Shown here: one piece after another, positions 18,292 through 26,515 of the stretch | How the letters are laid out: each line of letters starts with the position of its first letter | How positions within the stretch are numbered: position 1 is the stretch's first letter | DNA from: Mesorhizobium australicum | Lineage (GTDB): Bacteria; Pseudomonadota; Alphaproteobacteria; Rhizobiales; Rhizobiaceae | NCBI RefSeq assembly: GCF_900177325.1 | Contig: NZ_FXBL01000004.1 | Span: 3,410,001 to 3,474,000, forward strand | DNA: 64,000 bases | Direction: 5' to 3' | The notes under the pieces: model-generated | Databases searched by the model: none | Seen by the model: the letters and a program-made list of their open reading frames with translations, nothing else | Told to the model about the DNA's origin: nothing | Made by a program: the position numbers and the translations under genes

Positions 18292-18621
18292 AGACAAACT
18301 AGATCTCCTTGAATGCGCGCTGTTTGGGACATCGGTATATCCTGGTAGGCTGCCTTGACCTCCGCAGGTAGGTCCACCCACCAGGCAGCGATGCGGGGTG
18401 CTGGACGGAGTCAGCCGGCGCAGATATGCGCGGCAAGCGCATCCTGCACACGCGAGTTCCATCCAACACCCTCGACCGCCCCTTCGGGGCGCCTTCTCCC
18501 ACAAGGGGAGAAGGACCAGCACTCCTCACCCTAAACCAATCCCCAACCACGTCCCGAGCCGCCGCTTGCCACGCCGCCGCTGCGCGGGCATGCAGGTTCC
18601 GCATCGTCACCGGGGGAAATC
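18292..18621. other. Intergenic region with palindrome
   Basis: 330 bp with no supported gene. GC content returns to that of the chromosome after about 18350. It contains the inverted pair CCTTCTCCC...GGGGAGAAGG at 18492-18514, the same short palindrome type as at 21757-21782, and a GGGGGAAAT ribosome-binding site directly before the cupin gene. Confidence 0.5.
18492..18514. repeat. CCTTCTCCC palindrome, copy 1
   Basis: Imperfect palindrome CCTTCTCCC-ACAAG-GGGAGAAGG; arms of 9-10 bp. Same family as 21757-21782. Palindromes of this type recur in intergenic DNA of Rhizobiales genomes. Confidence 0.6.
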
Positions 18622-19062
18622 ATGACACGTCACACACCGCGCGCCGCATGCCGCGCCTTCGTCCTGCTTCTGGCCGCCACGGCGCCCGCCGCAGCACTTG
18701 ACCCCGCGCCGCAGGCGGCGGTCGTCACGCCGCTCGCCTCGACGGACAAGACCGATGCCGGCCAGCCGCTCGTCCTGCCGCGCGACAAGCCGCGTGTCAT
18801 CGCCTCGATCTTCGAGATCCCGCCGGGCGCGACACTGCCGGTGCACAAGCCCCCCTCCGCCCGCTACGCCTACGTGCTCGCCGGCAACCTGCGCGTCACC
18901 AATGCCGACAGCGGCCAGACCACCGACTACAAGACCGGCGACTTCATCGTCGAGATGATCGACACCTGGCACCAGGGCGCCAACACCGGCCCGGACACCG
19001 TCCGCCTCCTCGTCATCGACCAGGTCGAAGGCGACGCCCCGCACACGGTGCTGAAGCAGTAG
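18622..19062 (+). CDS. Secreted cupin-domain protein
   Basis: 146-residue small protein with a Sec signal peptide (residues 1-25, ending PAAALD) and one cupin domain: [19 protein letters not shown] (motif 1) and [15 protein letters not shown] (motif 2). The classic metal ligands are partly kept (His in PVHKP, His in TWHQG), while the second His of motif 1 is replaced, so metal binding is uncertain. Probably a periplasmic small-ligand-binding or sensor protein; no specific function can be given. GGGGGAAATC precedes the ATG. Confidence 0.82.
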
Positions 19063-19233
19063 TCATCCGCTTCGCCGCGGGCGAATTGGAAGGACCGGCG
19101 GACCTTTCAAAGGGATGCGAACGCCCGCAGCCACAGCGCAGGGCCGGGAGAACAGGCTTCTGAAGACCGGCACCCTCGCGCTCCTCCACCGCCTTCGGCG
19201 TCCCCCTCCCGCGCCAAAGCCAACGAGACCGAG

Positions 19234-19293
<60 letters not shown>

Positions 19294-19367
19294 CTCCCCT
19301 ACTCCCTCCCCACGCACCGTCCCTTAACCGTTCATGCCTCATCCTGCGGGCCACGATGGAGGCGCGG

Positions 19368-20162
19368 ATGGCGGCGAATCGCAAGCGCTCGGGCGCGAAA
19401 CCGGCACGACGGAAGAATTCGGGGCGCAGCGGCGGTCGCGCCGCAACCTCGCTCGGTCTCGTGGCGCTGGGGGCCGTGCTGGCCTTCGCCGCCACGGCCT
19501 GGTTCGGCATGCCCGACCTCGACCGGCTGAAGCGCAGCATCGCCGGCGTCGCCCCGCCGGCCAAGGTCGAGCGCACGGCCAAGCCCGAGCGCGCACGCCT
19601 GCCCGCCCAAAAACCCGACCGGTCGATCGAGACCGCCGCCCTGCCCGTCCCGCGCCCGTCGAAGCCGGTGCCGCAGACGAAGCGCGATACCAGCCCCCTG
19701 CCCGTTGTTGCCCGCCCGCCGGCCGAGGTCGCGCCGACGCCGAAGGCGGACGTTCCCAACGCGCCAGTAAAGGCTGCCCTGCCCACGGCGCCGAAAAGCG
19801 CCACGCGCCTCGCCGGCCTCGCCTTCCCGATCTGCGGCGAGCGCGCCGCGCGCGGCTGCGTCGTCGACGGCGACACCTTCGTCCTCGACGGCAAGGCGAT
19901 CCGCGTCGCCGACATCGAGGTGCCGGCCGCCGGCGACCCGAAATGCCGGCGCGAGGCGATGCTGGCGGCTAAGGCCAAGAGCCGCTTGCGCGAGCTCCTG
20001 AGCGCCGGCCCCCTGGAGCTGGTCGCCGCCTCGGACGACAAGGACATCTACGGCCGCAAGCTGCGCACCGTCATGCGCGACGGCCGCTCGATCGGCGATG
20101 CGATGATCGCCGAAGGCCTCGCCCGCCGCCCGACCGGATCGCGGCAGACCTGGTGCGGGTGA
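19368..20162 (+). CDS. Membrane-anchored thermonuclease-fold protein
   Basis: 264-residue protein. A basic N-terminus (NRKRSGAKPARRKN) precedes one membrane helix (about residues 28-48), then a Pro/Ala/Lys-rich linker of about 90 residues, then a C-terminal SNase-like domain: VVDGDTFVLDGKAIRVADIEVP, with later D-IYGRKLRTV and GLARRP. The Ca-binding Asp/Thr and the YGR Arg of staphylococcal nuclease are present; the DIEVP stretch replaces the usual GIDAPE, so the catalytic Glu may be lost. Probably an inner-membrane protein with the domain in the periplasm. The start at 19368 has GGAGG five bases upstream, better than the ATG at 19356. Confidence 0.8.
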   Translation: MAANRKRSGAKPARRKNSGRSGGRAATSLGLVALGAVLAFAATAWFGMPDLDRLKRSIAGVAPPAKVERTAKPERARLPAQKPDRSIETAALPVPRPSKPVPQTKRDTSPLPVVARPPAEVAPTPKADVPNAPVKAALPTAPKSATRLAGLAFPICGERAARGCVVDGDTFVLDGKAIRVADIEVPAAGDPKCRREAMLAAKAKSRLRELLSAGPLELVAASDDKDIYGRKLRTVMRDGRSIGDAMIAEGLARRPTGSRQTWCG

Positions 20163-20168
20163 TATCTA

Positions 20169-20311
20169 AGAGCCTGTTTGAAAATGCGTCAGGGCGAGGC
20201 GAAAACGGTGATTTCGAGAACCGGAGCGCAGCGAACATTCAGGCTCGTGAGCACCGGAAGCGGAGAAATCGCCGTCTGCAGCCCACCATCACGCATTTGG
20301 AAACAGGCTCT
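20169..20311. repeat. Palindrome-ended intergenic repeat, copy B
   Basis: 143-bp element with 21-bp terminal inverted repeats (20169-20189 and 20291-20311, 19 of 21 matching). The interior is related to copy A at 8561-8701. It begins 7 bp after the nuclease gene, and its right end supplies part of the TAG stop of the converging GFA gene. Confidence 0.78.
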
Positions 20312-20771
20312 AGCGCCCCTGCCAGGCGGCGAAGTCCCTGACCAGCCCTTCCATCGCCTCCATAGGCGGAAAGCGCTCGAACGAATGCACCGCCCCCGTC
20401 TCGGCGAAGTGCAGTTTTTCCGACGTATAGGTCTCGATGAAGGGGGCGATGCCGCTCGTGTCGTCCAGCATGGTCGGGCGCAGGTTGACGAACCAGTCCA
20501 TGCCCCGCGGCCTGGTGAACATCCAGCTCATGCACCAGCCGCAGAAATGATGATGGCTGTCGGCTCCGTGCAGGCCGCCGATCACCGTCTCGCCCTCGGT
20601 CACCTCGAAACCGTCGGCGGGGATCGCGGCGGAGAGCGAAAAGGCCGACGAGCTCATCCTCTGGCAGCCGGTGCAATGGCAGGCCATCGTCACCAGCGGC
20701 GCCTTCGTCACCTTCAGCCGCACGCGCCCGCAACGGCATCCGCCCTCGCGCGGCAAAGTCCAGTCCGTCAT
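20310..20771 (-). CDS. GFA-family zinc protein
   Basis: 153-residue protein of the GFA (glutathione-dependent formaldehyde-activating, CENP-V-like) family. Cys motifs in order: GGCRCGRVRL, CHCTGCQRMSS and FCGWCMSWMF, which bind two zinc ions. Family members are mostly of unknown function; the formaldehyde-glutathione activity was shown for Gfa of Paracoccus but is doubtful for distant members. The start at 20771 has GGAGGTGGCGAG upstream. The open frame continues another 490 bp upstream without coding character. The stop codon coincides with the end of a palindromic repeat. Confidence 0.88.
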   Translation of the reverse strand: MTDWTLPREGGCRCGRVRLKVTKAPLVTMACHCTGCQRMSSSAFSLSAAIPADGFEVTEGETVIGGLHGADSHHHFCGWCMSWMFTRPRGMDWFVNLRPTMLDDTSGIAPFIETYTSEKLHFAETGAVHSFERFPPMEAMEGLVRDFAAWQGR

Positions 20772-21204
20772 CTCGCCACCTCCTTGATGCGCAAACCATT
20801 GCCCCGCCCGGCGCGTCACGGCAAGCACCAGGATCGCTCCCGCCTGCCAACCCCTTGCGCTGACCGCTTCATGCCACCCCGCGCCCCCGTCATCCCGGGC
20901 ACCGGAGGCGACCCATTCCTCTCTCCGGTTACACGCTGAAAGTGTCCCACGGTCGCAGAAAGGGTCAGCGCCAACCCGCCAAGGCCAATCGATCCCGGCT
21001 GACCTCCGGTCGCCGGGATGACGATCGCGGACAGTGTGCGCTGTATTGAGAAGAGCCCGAGCGATCAGTTCTGGCCCATCCATCCGATGGATCGTTTTCC
21101 ATCCGTTTTCTGCTAACTCCTTGTTCCTGTTGGCGCCCGAAATATTTCCATCCCCACCCCTGCCGGCATGCCCGAAACTATGTCCGGTCAAACGGGAGCC
21201 GGAG
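20772..21204. other. Intergenic region with long inverted repeat
   Basis: 433 bp without a supported gene. It contains the inverted-repeat element at 20888-21023 described separately; the remainder shows no clear promoter or RNA. Confidence 0.5.
20888..21023. repeat. 136-bp element bounded by 21-bp inverted repeats
   Basis: The left arm (20888-20908) starts CGTCATCCCGG and ends ACCGGAGG; the right arm (21003-21023) is its reverse complement except for a GC/CG swap (19 of 21). It would fold into a long stem closing a ~94-nt loop. CGTCATCCCGG motifs are common in rhizobial intergenic repeats, so this is probably another MITE/RIME-like element, unrelated in sequence to copies A and B. Confidence 0.65.
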
Positions 21205-21654
21205 ATGGGCTGGAGGGCAAAGGCGGGGAGGGAACAGGCGGAGATGGCGAGGATCGTCATGCGCCTGTTCTCGATCGCCGATATGGCCGAACAGGCCGCC
21301 GGCCGCTCGTTCTGGGTCCGCTGGTGCGTGCTGTGGGCAGCGTGGCAGGCGAATGCGCTGCTGAGCGCCTACGTCGAAGGCACGCTCCGGAGCTTCGCAC
21401 GCAGACCCTGGACGCCGGTCCCGATGCCGGCCGGCTTCGGCAGCAGTCCTTTCGATGCGGAGGACATCGCCGATTCGCTCAGGGCATTCGGGCTCTACAT
21501 GCAGGCCATCGCGGCGCATCTGTGCCGTCTGTCGTTCCTGCATCGTGGCCAGGCGTCCGACGAGGCCGGGAATGAGGGCGGGCTACACTGCGCCGGCCTT
21601 CAGCGCTTGGCCGATACGATCGCCTCGGCGGTCGAGCTGCGCGATACGTCCTGA
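21205..21654 (+). CDS. Small hypothetical protein
   Basis: 149-residue protein, not recognised. The core (MRLFSIADMAEQAAGRSFWVRWCVLWAA) is amphipathic and the C-terminal half contains a further helical region, with no convincing membrane helix or signal peptide. The start at 21205 is chosen because GGGAGCCGG precedes it; an ATG at 21244 (MARIVMRLF) is equally possible. It is isolated between two repeat-bearing gaps, which lowers confidence, but the codon pattern is that of a GC-rich coding gene. Confidence 0.5.
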   Translation: MGWRAKAGREQAEMARIVMRLFSIADMAEQAAGRSFWVRWCVLWAAWQANALLSAYVEGTLRSFARRPWTPVPMPAGFGSSPFDAEDIADSLRAFGLYMQAIAAHLCRLSFLHRGQASDEAGNEGGLHCAGLQRLADTIASAVELRDTS

Positions 21655-21756
21655 AAGGCGCTTGTCCTGCCCTCATGCAGGACAAGTGAATGCTCCAGAA
21701 CGATACTGCTTGCTTCCGCAAAAAATCCGCTGCGGTTGACGATCCCGCGCGGGCAC

Positions 21757-21782
21757 CCTTCTCCCCGTGAACGGGGAGAAGG
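21757..21782. repeat. CCTTCTCCCC palindrome, copy 2
   Basis: Perfect 12-bp arms CCTTCTCCCCGT and ACGGGGAGAAGG around a GA loop, 11 bp beyond the stop codon of the yghU-like gene on the minus strand. It could act as a stem-loop for that message, and matches the repeat at 18492-18514. Confidence 0.7.
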
Positions 21783-21792
21783 AGAAAACACC

Positions 21793-22659
21793 CTACTTCG
21801 CCAATTTGTCCTGCGTCTTCGTGTCGAAATCGGACGCATCGTGGCGCTCGTGCAGCTGGCCGGAGAGGTCTCCCGAGACGCGGTTGACCATGCGCCCGCG
21901 CACCACCGCGGGGCGCGCCAGGATCTGGTCGGCCCAGCGGATGACGTTCGTGTATTCGTGCACCGACAAAAACTCGCCGGCATTGTAGTTCCAGCCCTTC
22001 GCCATGCCGCCATACCAGGGCCAGATCGCCATGTCGGCGATCGTGTATTCGCTGCCGGCAATGTATTCGACCTCGGCCAGCCGCCGGTCCAGCACGTCGA
22101 GCTGGCGCTTGGTCTCCATCGCGTAGCGGTCGATGGCGTATTTGATCTTTTCCGGCGCGTAGGCATAGAAATGCCCGAAGCCGCCGCCGAGGAACGGCGC
22201 CGAGCCCATCTGCCAGAACAGCCACGACAGCGTCTCCGCGCGCGCCGCCGCCTCCGTCGGCAGGAAGGCGCCGAACTTCTCGGCGAGATAGACGAGGATC
22301 GCGCCGGATTCGAACACGCGGATCGGCTTGGGACCCGACCGGTCCATCAGCGCCGGAATCTTGGAGTTCGGATTGACCTCGACGAAGCCGGAGCCAAACT
22401 GGTCGCCCTCGTTGATCTTGATCAGCCAGGCGTCATACTCCGCGCCCGTATGGCCGGCCGCCAGCAGTTCCTCCAGCATGATCGTCACCTTCACGCCGTT
22501 GGGCGTGGCGAGCGAATAGAGCTGCAGCGGGTGCTTTCCCACCGGCAGCTCCTTGTCATGCGTCGGCCCGGCGATCGGACGGTTGATCGAGGCAAACGCC
22601 CCGCCATTCCCCTTTTCCCAGGTCCAGACCTTCGGCGGCGTATAGGGCGTATCGGACAT
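21793..22659 (-). CDS. yghU: YghU-type glutathione S-transferase
   Basis: 288-residue GST of the YghU/nu class (disulfide-bond oxidoreductase with glutathione). The N-terminus (YTPPKVWTWEKGNGGAFA), LPVGKHPLQLYSL, NSKIPALMDRSG and YTIADMAIWPWYGG are very close to E. coli YghU, and the length is identical when translation starts at 22659, which also has GGAGA five bases upstream. YghU lacks the usual catalytic Tyr/Ser thiolate activation and binds two GSH molecules. Probably a cytosolic reductase for organic peroxides or disulfides. Confidence 0.92.
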   Translation of the reverse strand: MSDTPYTPPKVWTWEKGNGGAFASINRPIAGPTHDKELPVGKHPLQLYSLATPNGVKVTIMLEELLAAGHTGAEYDAWLIKINEGDQFGSGFVEVNPNSKIPALMDRSGPKPIRVFESGAILVYLAEKFGAFLPTEAAARAETLSWLFWQMGSAPFLGGGFGHFYAYAPEKIKYAIDRYAMETKRQLDVLDRRLAEVEYIAGSEYTIADMAIWPWYGGMAKGWNYNAGEFLSVHEYTNVIRWADQILARPAVVRGRMVNRVSGDLSGQLHERHDASDFDTKTQDKLAK

Positions 22660-22761
22660 CTGCGTCTCCGGCATATGAAGGATGAGAACGGACGGACGTC
22701 CGCGTCTTCGAAAGATAGGTCCAGCCCGCCCTTTGCGCCAGAGCCGGCCGATTGGTCCAGT

Positions 22762-23301
22762 TCATTCCATTTCCCACAGCTCCGGATAGAGCCGCACGAA
22801 GCCGGACGCCGCCATCTCCAGCGTCGCCGCATAGGAGAACCCCCGATAGGCGTAGCGGCTTTCGTCCAGCCGGCGATAGGATTGCGGCAGCTCGACCAGC
22901 CGCTCCGCGCCGACATCGAACCAGGCGACCCGGATCTCCGCCGCCTCGCCGACCCCGATCCGCACCCGGCGCAGCTGCTGCAGGTTGGTCGCCGGCGTAA
23001 AGCCGAGGTCGAGGTCCACGAGATGCGCCAGCTCCGGCTGTGCCACGCCGTCGAGCGCCCAGCCGTCGGCATCGCGGACGATCTCGTGGTCGAAGGATTT
23101 CTCTCCGGCGAAGCCGCGCACCCGCCCGCGCCGCGTCGACCAGTCCGGCGCGATATCGAGCTGGTAGGACACGCAGGCCGGCCCGTCCTCGTGGCGGAAG
23201 ACCGCCGTGCCGTGGAGAAGATGGCCGCCCGGCACCGTCTCGATCCGCGCCGCGTCGTGGCCCGCCACGTCGAGCCGTTTCCACAAGGCGGTTTCGATCA
23301 T
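22762..23301 (-). CDS. Putative glycolipid-binding protein (DUF1089-like)
   Basis: 179-residue protein resembling the putative glycolipid-binding family (PF06475, formerly DUF1089): it is Trp/Arg-rich with TALWKRLDVAGHDAARI at the start, TAVFRHEDGPACVSYQLD, DWSTRRGRV and a closing YRRLDESRYAYRGFS stretch. No signal peptide, membrane helix or catalytic motif. The open frame extends 420 bp further upstream over the DUF992 gene on the other strand; the start at 23301 is where family similarity begins. Function is unproven. Confidence 0.7.
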   Translation of the reverse strand: MIETALWKRLDVAGHDAARIETVPGGHLLHGTAVFRHEDGPACVSYQLDIAPDWSTRRGRVRGFAGEKSFDHEIVRDADGWALDGVAQPELAHLVDLDLGFTPATNLQQLRRVRIGVGEAAEIRVAWFDVGAERLVELPQSYRRLDESRYAYRGFSYAATLEMAASGFVRLYPELWEME

Positions 23302-23403
23302 TGCCGTACTCCTGTTTGCCGCCACCATCCCGCCACGCTTGCGCCTTGATACCGGTTCATCAGCATCGCGGGACGGAGCTGCACTATCGAACGGAGACCT
23401 CGC

Positions 23404-23910
23404 ATGAACAAGTTCCTCGCCTTCGCGTTTGCGGCCCCGGTGGCAGTCGCCGCCACGATGGCCGTCGCGGCCGACCGGCAGAGCTATCAGGAGGACGACC
23501 GCTATGGCGGCGTCAAGATCGGCACGCTCTCCTGCGATGTCGGCGGCGGCATCGGCTACGTGCTGGGCTCGGCCAAGACGCTCGACTGCAGCTTCCGCCC
23601 GACCGGCGGCCGGCGCGGCGAGGATTATTCCGGCGCGATCCGCAAGCTCGGCGTCGACGTCGGCTTCACGACGCGCGGCAAGCTCGTCTGGGCGGTGTTT
23701 GCGCCGACGGCCGGCTATCATCGCGGCTCGCTCGGCGGCGTCTATGAAGGTGCCTCGGTCGAGGCGACCTTGGGTGCGGGCATCGGCGCCAACGTCCTCG
23801 TCGGCGGCACCTCCGGCTCGATCAGCCTGCAGCTCCTCAGCGTCACCGGCCAGATCGGCCTCAACGTTGCGGCCACCGGCACCTCGATGACGCTGAACCC
23901 AGTGAACTGA
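23404..23910 (+). CDS. DUF992 secreted protein
   Basis: 168-residue exported protein: signal peptide 1-23 (MNKFLAFAFAAPVAVAATM, ending AVAAD) and a DUF992 domain with KIGTLSCDVGGGIGYVLGS, CSFRPT and a Gly-rich C-terminal half. The family is nearly confined to Rhizobiales and has no known function. GGAGACCTCGC precedes the start. Its TGA stop abuts the stop of the converging GNAT gene to give the palindrome TGATCA at 23908-23913. Confidence 0.9.
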   Translation: MNKFLAFAFAAPVAVAATMAVAADRQSYQEDDRYGGVKIGTLSCDVGGGIGYVLGSAKTLDCSFRPTGGRRGEDYSGAIRKLGVDVGFTTRGKLVWAVFAPTAGYHRGSLGGVYEGASVEATLGAGIGANVLVGGTSGSISLQLLSVTGQIGLNVAATGTSMTLNPVN

Positions 23911-24417
23911 TCAGGCGCGCGAGATCGCCTTGCGCATGACCAGCGTCGGCACCCCGCCGATGCCGCCGCAAGCGTCGCGCTCCTCGGTCGTCACGAAACC
24001 CTCGCGCTCGTAGAAGCGGATCGCGCGGTCGTTGCCCTTGATGACTTCGATCGAGATCGAGGGCTCGCCGACATAGTTGACGATCACGGCATGCAGCAGG
24101 CCGGCGGCGAGCCCGCTGCCCTGCTCGGCCGGCGCGACATGCAGCCGGTCGAGCCACAGCACGCCCTTCTCCACCTTGGCATAGGCATAGCCGACGATCC
24201 GCCCGTCCGGCGCTGCGCCGACGAAGCTCTCCGAATGCATCCGCTTCAGGTCGGCGGCAATCATCGCCGGCTGGTGCTTCATCGCCGATTCCTGCTCGGC
24301 CTTCGCCTCGCCCATCAGCGGCCCGTAGGTCCTGACCCAGGAGGCGTGGATCAGCGCCGAAACCTGCTCCGTGTCGGCCTCGGTCATGTGACGGATGCGT
24401 GCTGCTGTGTCCGGCAT
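23911..24417 (-). CDS. GNAT N-acetyltransferase
   Basis: 168-residue GNAT protein using acetyl-CoA. Beta-strand 4 and the pyrophosphate loop read LDRLHVAPAEQGSGLAAGLLHAV, followed by the characteristic RFYEREGF near the C-terminus. The N-terminal RHMTEADTEQVSALIHASWV resembles the YhbS/Rhizobial tabtoxin-resistance type, but no substrate can be named. Downstream in the same direction as a second GNAT and gatB, with 43 bp between them. Confidence 0.86.
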   Translation of the reverse strand: MPDTAARIRHMTEADTEQVSALIHASWVRTYGPLMGEAKAEQESAMKHQPAMIAADLKRMHSESFVGAAPDGRIVGYAYAKVEKGVLWLDRLHVAPAEQGSGLAAGLLHAVIVNYVGEPSISIEVIKGNDRAIRFYEREGFVTTEERDACGGIGGVPTLVMRKAISRA

Positions 24418-24460
24418 GTCTTGTCTCCTCCCGCTGCTACTCTAGGCGGCAGGGTCGAAA

Positions 24461-24946
24461 TCACACCAGCGATTTGTCGAGCGTGACGAGCGTCGCCTGC
24501 AGCACCTCCTCGCGCCGCTCTCCCTTCCGCTCGTATCCCTCGCCTTCGAGGAACCCCAGCGCCCGCAGATTGCGTGCGTCGACCTCCAGCCGGATGCGCT
24601 CGGTCTCGAAGAACGACTCCTCCAACTCCTGCAGCAGCATCCCGCCGATCCCGCGCCCCTGAAGCGCCGGCAGGACATAAAGACCGAGCACGTCGACCAC
24701 CCGGTCATTGTCGTCCGGGGCGGCTGCGAAGGCGACGCCAGCGATCGCCACGCCGTCATCCGCGACCAGAAATTCCGACAGCGGTCGGCCTATCGCGGTC
24801 TTCAGCGCCGCGCGGGAATAGAGTGCCCGAGCGATGCCGTCGACCATGTCCGCGCCGTAGATCGCATCGTAGGCGGCATGCAGGCTCTCGCCGATCAGCC
24901 GGCTGGCCTCCGGCAGGTCGCGCTCGCTGGCGGTGCGGACGAACAA
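24461..24946 (-). CDS. GNAT N-acetyltransferase
   Basis: 161-residue GNAT protein. Motif A is VVDVLGLYVLPALQGRGIGGMLLQEL (Q-x-x-G-x-G/A CoA-loop), followed by NLRALGFLEGEGYERKG in place of the common FYEKLGF. It begins 4 bp after the gatB stop, so both are probably one transcription unit. Substrate unknown. Confidence 0.84.
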   Translation of the reverse strand: MFVRTASERDLPEASRLIGESLHAAYDAIYGADMVDGIARALYSRAALKTAIGRPLSEFLVADDGVAIAGVAFAAAPDDNDRVVDVLGLYVLPALQGRGIGGMLLQELEESFFETERIRLEVDARNLRALGFLEGEGYERKGERREEVLQATLVTLDKSLV

Positions 24947-24949
24947 GGC

Positions 24950-26449
24950 CTACTCAATCCCGAGCTTCGCCTTGACGAGGTCGTTGACCGCCTGCGGGTT
25001 GGCCTTGCCGCCGGTCGCCTTCATCACCTGGCCGACGAACCAGCCGGCGAGCGTCGGCTTGGCCTTGGCCTGCTCGACCTTGTCGGGGTTTGCCGCGATG
25101 ATCTCGTCCACCGCCTTCTCGATCGCGCCGGTGTCGGTCACCTGCTTCATGCCGCGGGCCTCGACGATCTGCTTCGGATCGCCGCCCTCGTTCCAGACGA
25201 TCTCGAACAGATCCTTGGCGATCTTGCCCGAGATCGTGCCTTCCTTGATCAGGTCGATGATGCCGCCAAGCTGGGCGGGCGACACCGGCGTCTCCTCGAT
25301 ACCCTTGCCGTTCTTGTTCAACAGGCCGAGCAGGTCGTTGATCACCCAGTTCGCCGCCGTCTTGCCATCACGGCCTTCGGCAACCTGCTCGAAATAGTCG
25401 GCGATCGCCTTTTCGGAGACGAGGATCGACGCGTCGTAGACCGACAGGCCAAGCTTGGAGACCAGCCGGTCGCGCTTGGCGTCGGGCAGTTCGGGCAGGT
25501 CGACGGCGAGCGCGTCGACATAGGCCTGGTCGAATTCGAGCGGCAGGAGATCCGGATCGGGGAAGTAGCGGTAGTCGTGCGCCTCTTCCTTCGACCGCAT
25601 CGAGCGCGTCTCGCCCTTGCCGGGATCGAACAGCCGCGTCTCCTGATCGATCGAGCCGCCGTCCTCCAGGATCGCGATCTGGCGCCGCGCCTCGGAGTCG
25701 ATCGCCTGGCCGATGAAGCGGATCGAATTGACGTTCTTGATCTCGCAGCGCGTGCCGAATTCGCCGCCGGGCTTGCGCACAGAGACGTTGACGTCGGCGC
25801 GCAACGATCCCTCGTCCATGTTGCCGTCGCAGGTGCCGAGATAGCGCAGGATGGTGCGCAGCTTGGTGACATAGGCCTTCGCCTCGTCGGCCGAGCGCAT
25901 GTCGGGCTTCGAGACGATCTCCATCAGCGCCACGCCCGAGCGGTTGAGGTCGACATAGGACATCGTCGGATGCTGGTCATGCATCGACTTGCCGGCGTCC
26001 TGCTCCAGATGCAGCCGCTCGATGCCGACCTCGATGTCCTCGAACTTGCCCTCGCGATCCGGGCCGACCGAGATCATGATCTTGCCCTCGCCGACGATCG
26101 GCTGCTTGTACTGCGAGATCTGGTAGCCCTGCGGCAGGTCGGGATAGAAGTAGTTCTTCCGGTCGAAGACCGATTTCAGGTTGATCTGCGCCTTGAGGCC
26201 GAGGCCCGATCGGATCGCCTGCTTGACGCATTCCTCATTGATCACCGGCAGCATGCCCGGCATGGCCGCATCGACCAAGCTGACATTGGCGTTGGGGGCG
26301 GCGCCGAACGCCGTCGAAGCGCCGGAAAAGAGCTTCGAGTTGGACAGGACCTGGGCGTGCACTTCGAGGCCGATGATCACCTCCCAGTCGCCGGTGGCGC
26401 CGGGGATCAGCCGCTTGGCGTCGGGAGTGCGTGTATCGATGATGGACAT
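24950..26449 (-). CDS. gatB: Asp/Glu-tRNA amidotransferase subunit B
   Basis: 499-residue GatB, the kinase subunit of the GatCAB amidotransferase that converts Glu-tRNA(Gln) and Asp-tRNA(Asn) to the amide forms. Motifs: [22 protein letters not shown] at the start, [20 protein letters not shown], and [18 protein letters not shown]; the C-terminal YqeY-like tail domain ([15 protein letters not shown]) is present. Full length for the family. gatC and gatA are not in the window, so the operon is split here. Confidence 0.96.
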   Translation of the reverse strand: MSIIDTRTPDAKRLIPGATGDWEVIIGLEVHAQVLSNSKLFSGASTAFGAAPNANVSLVDAAMPGMLPVINEECVKQAIRSGLGLKAQINLKSVFDRKNYFYPDLPQGYQISQYKQPIVGEGKIMISVGPDREGKFEDIEVGIERLHLEQDAGKSMHDQHPTMSYVDLNRSGVALMEIVSKPDMRSADEAKAYVTKLRTILRYLGTCDGNMDEGSLRADVNVSVRKPGGEFGTRCEIKNVNSIRFIGQAIDSEARRQIAILEDGGSIDQETRLFDPGKGETRSMRSKEEAHDYRYFPDPDLLPLEFDQAYVDALAVDLPELPDAKRDRLVSKLGLSVYDASILVSEKAIADYFEQVAEGRDGKTAANWVINDLLGLLNKNGKGIEETPVSPAQLGGIIDLIKEGTISGKIAKDLFEIVWNEGGDPKQIVEARGMKQVTDTGAIEKAVDEIIAANPDKVEQAKAKPTLAGWFVGQVMKATGGKANPQAVNDLVKAKLGIE

Positions 26450-26515
26450 TTGCGTCTTGCGATCCGGGTGGCGGGAGCCCGCTTCCTAGACCGGGAAAGG
26501 CGCGGATGGAAGCCT

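Noticed and set aside
20310..21260. Extended 316-codon version of the GFA gene
   Set aside because: The first 163 codons have no coding character and cross a palindromic element; the internal ATG at 20771 has a strong ribosome-binding site and begins the GFA domain.
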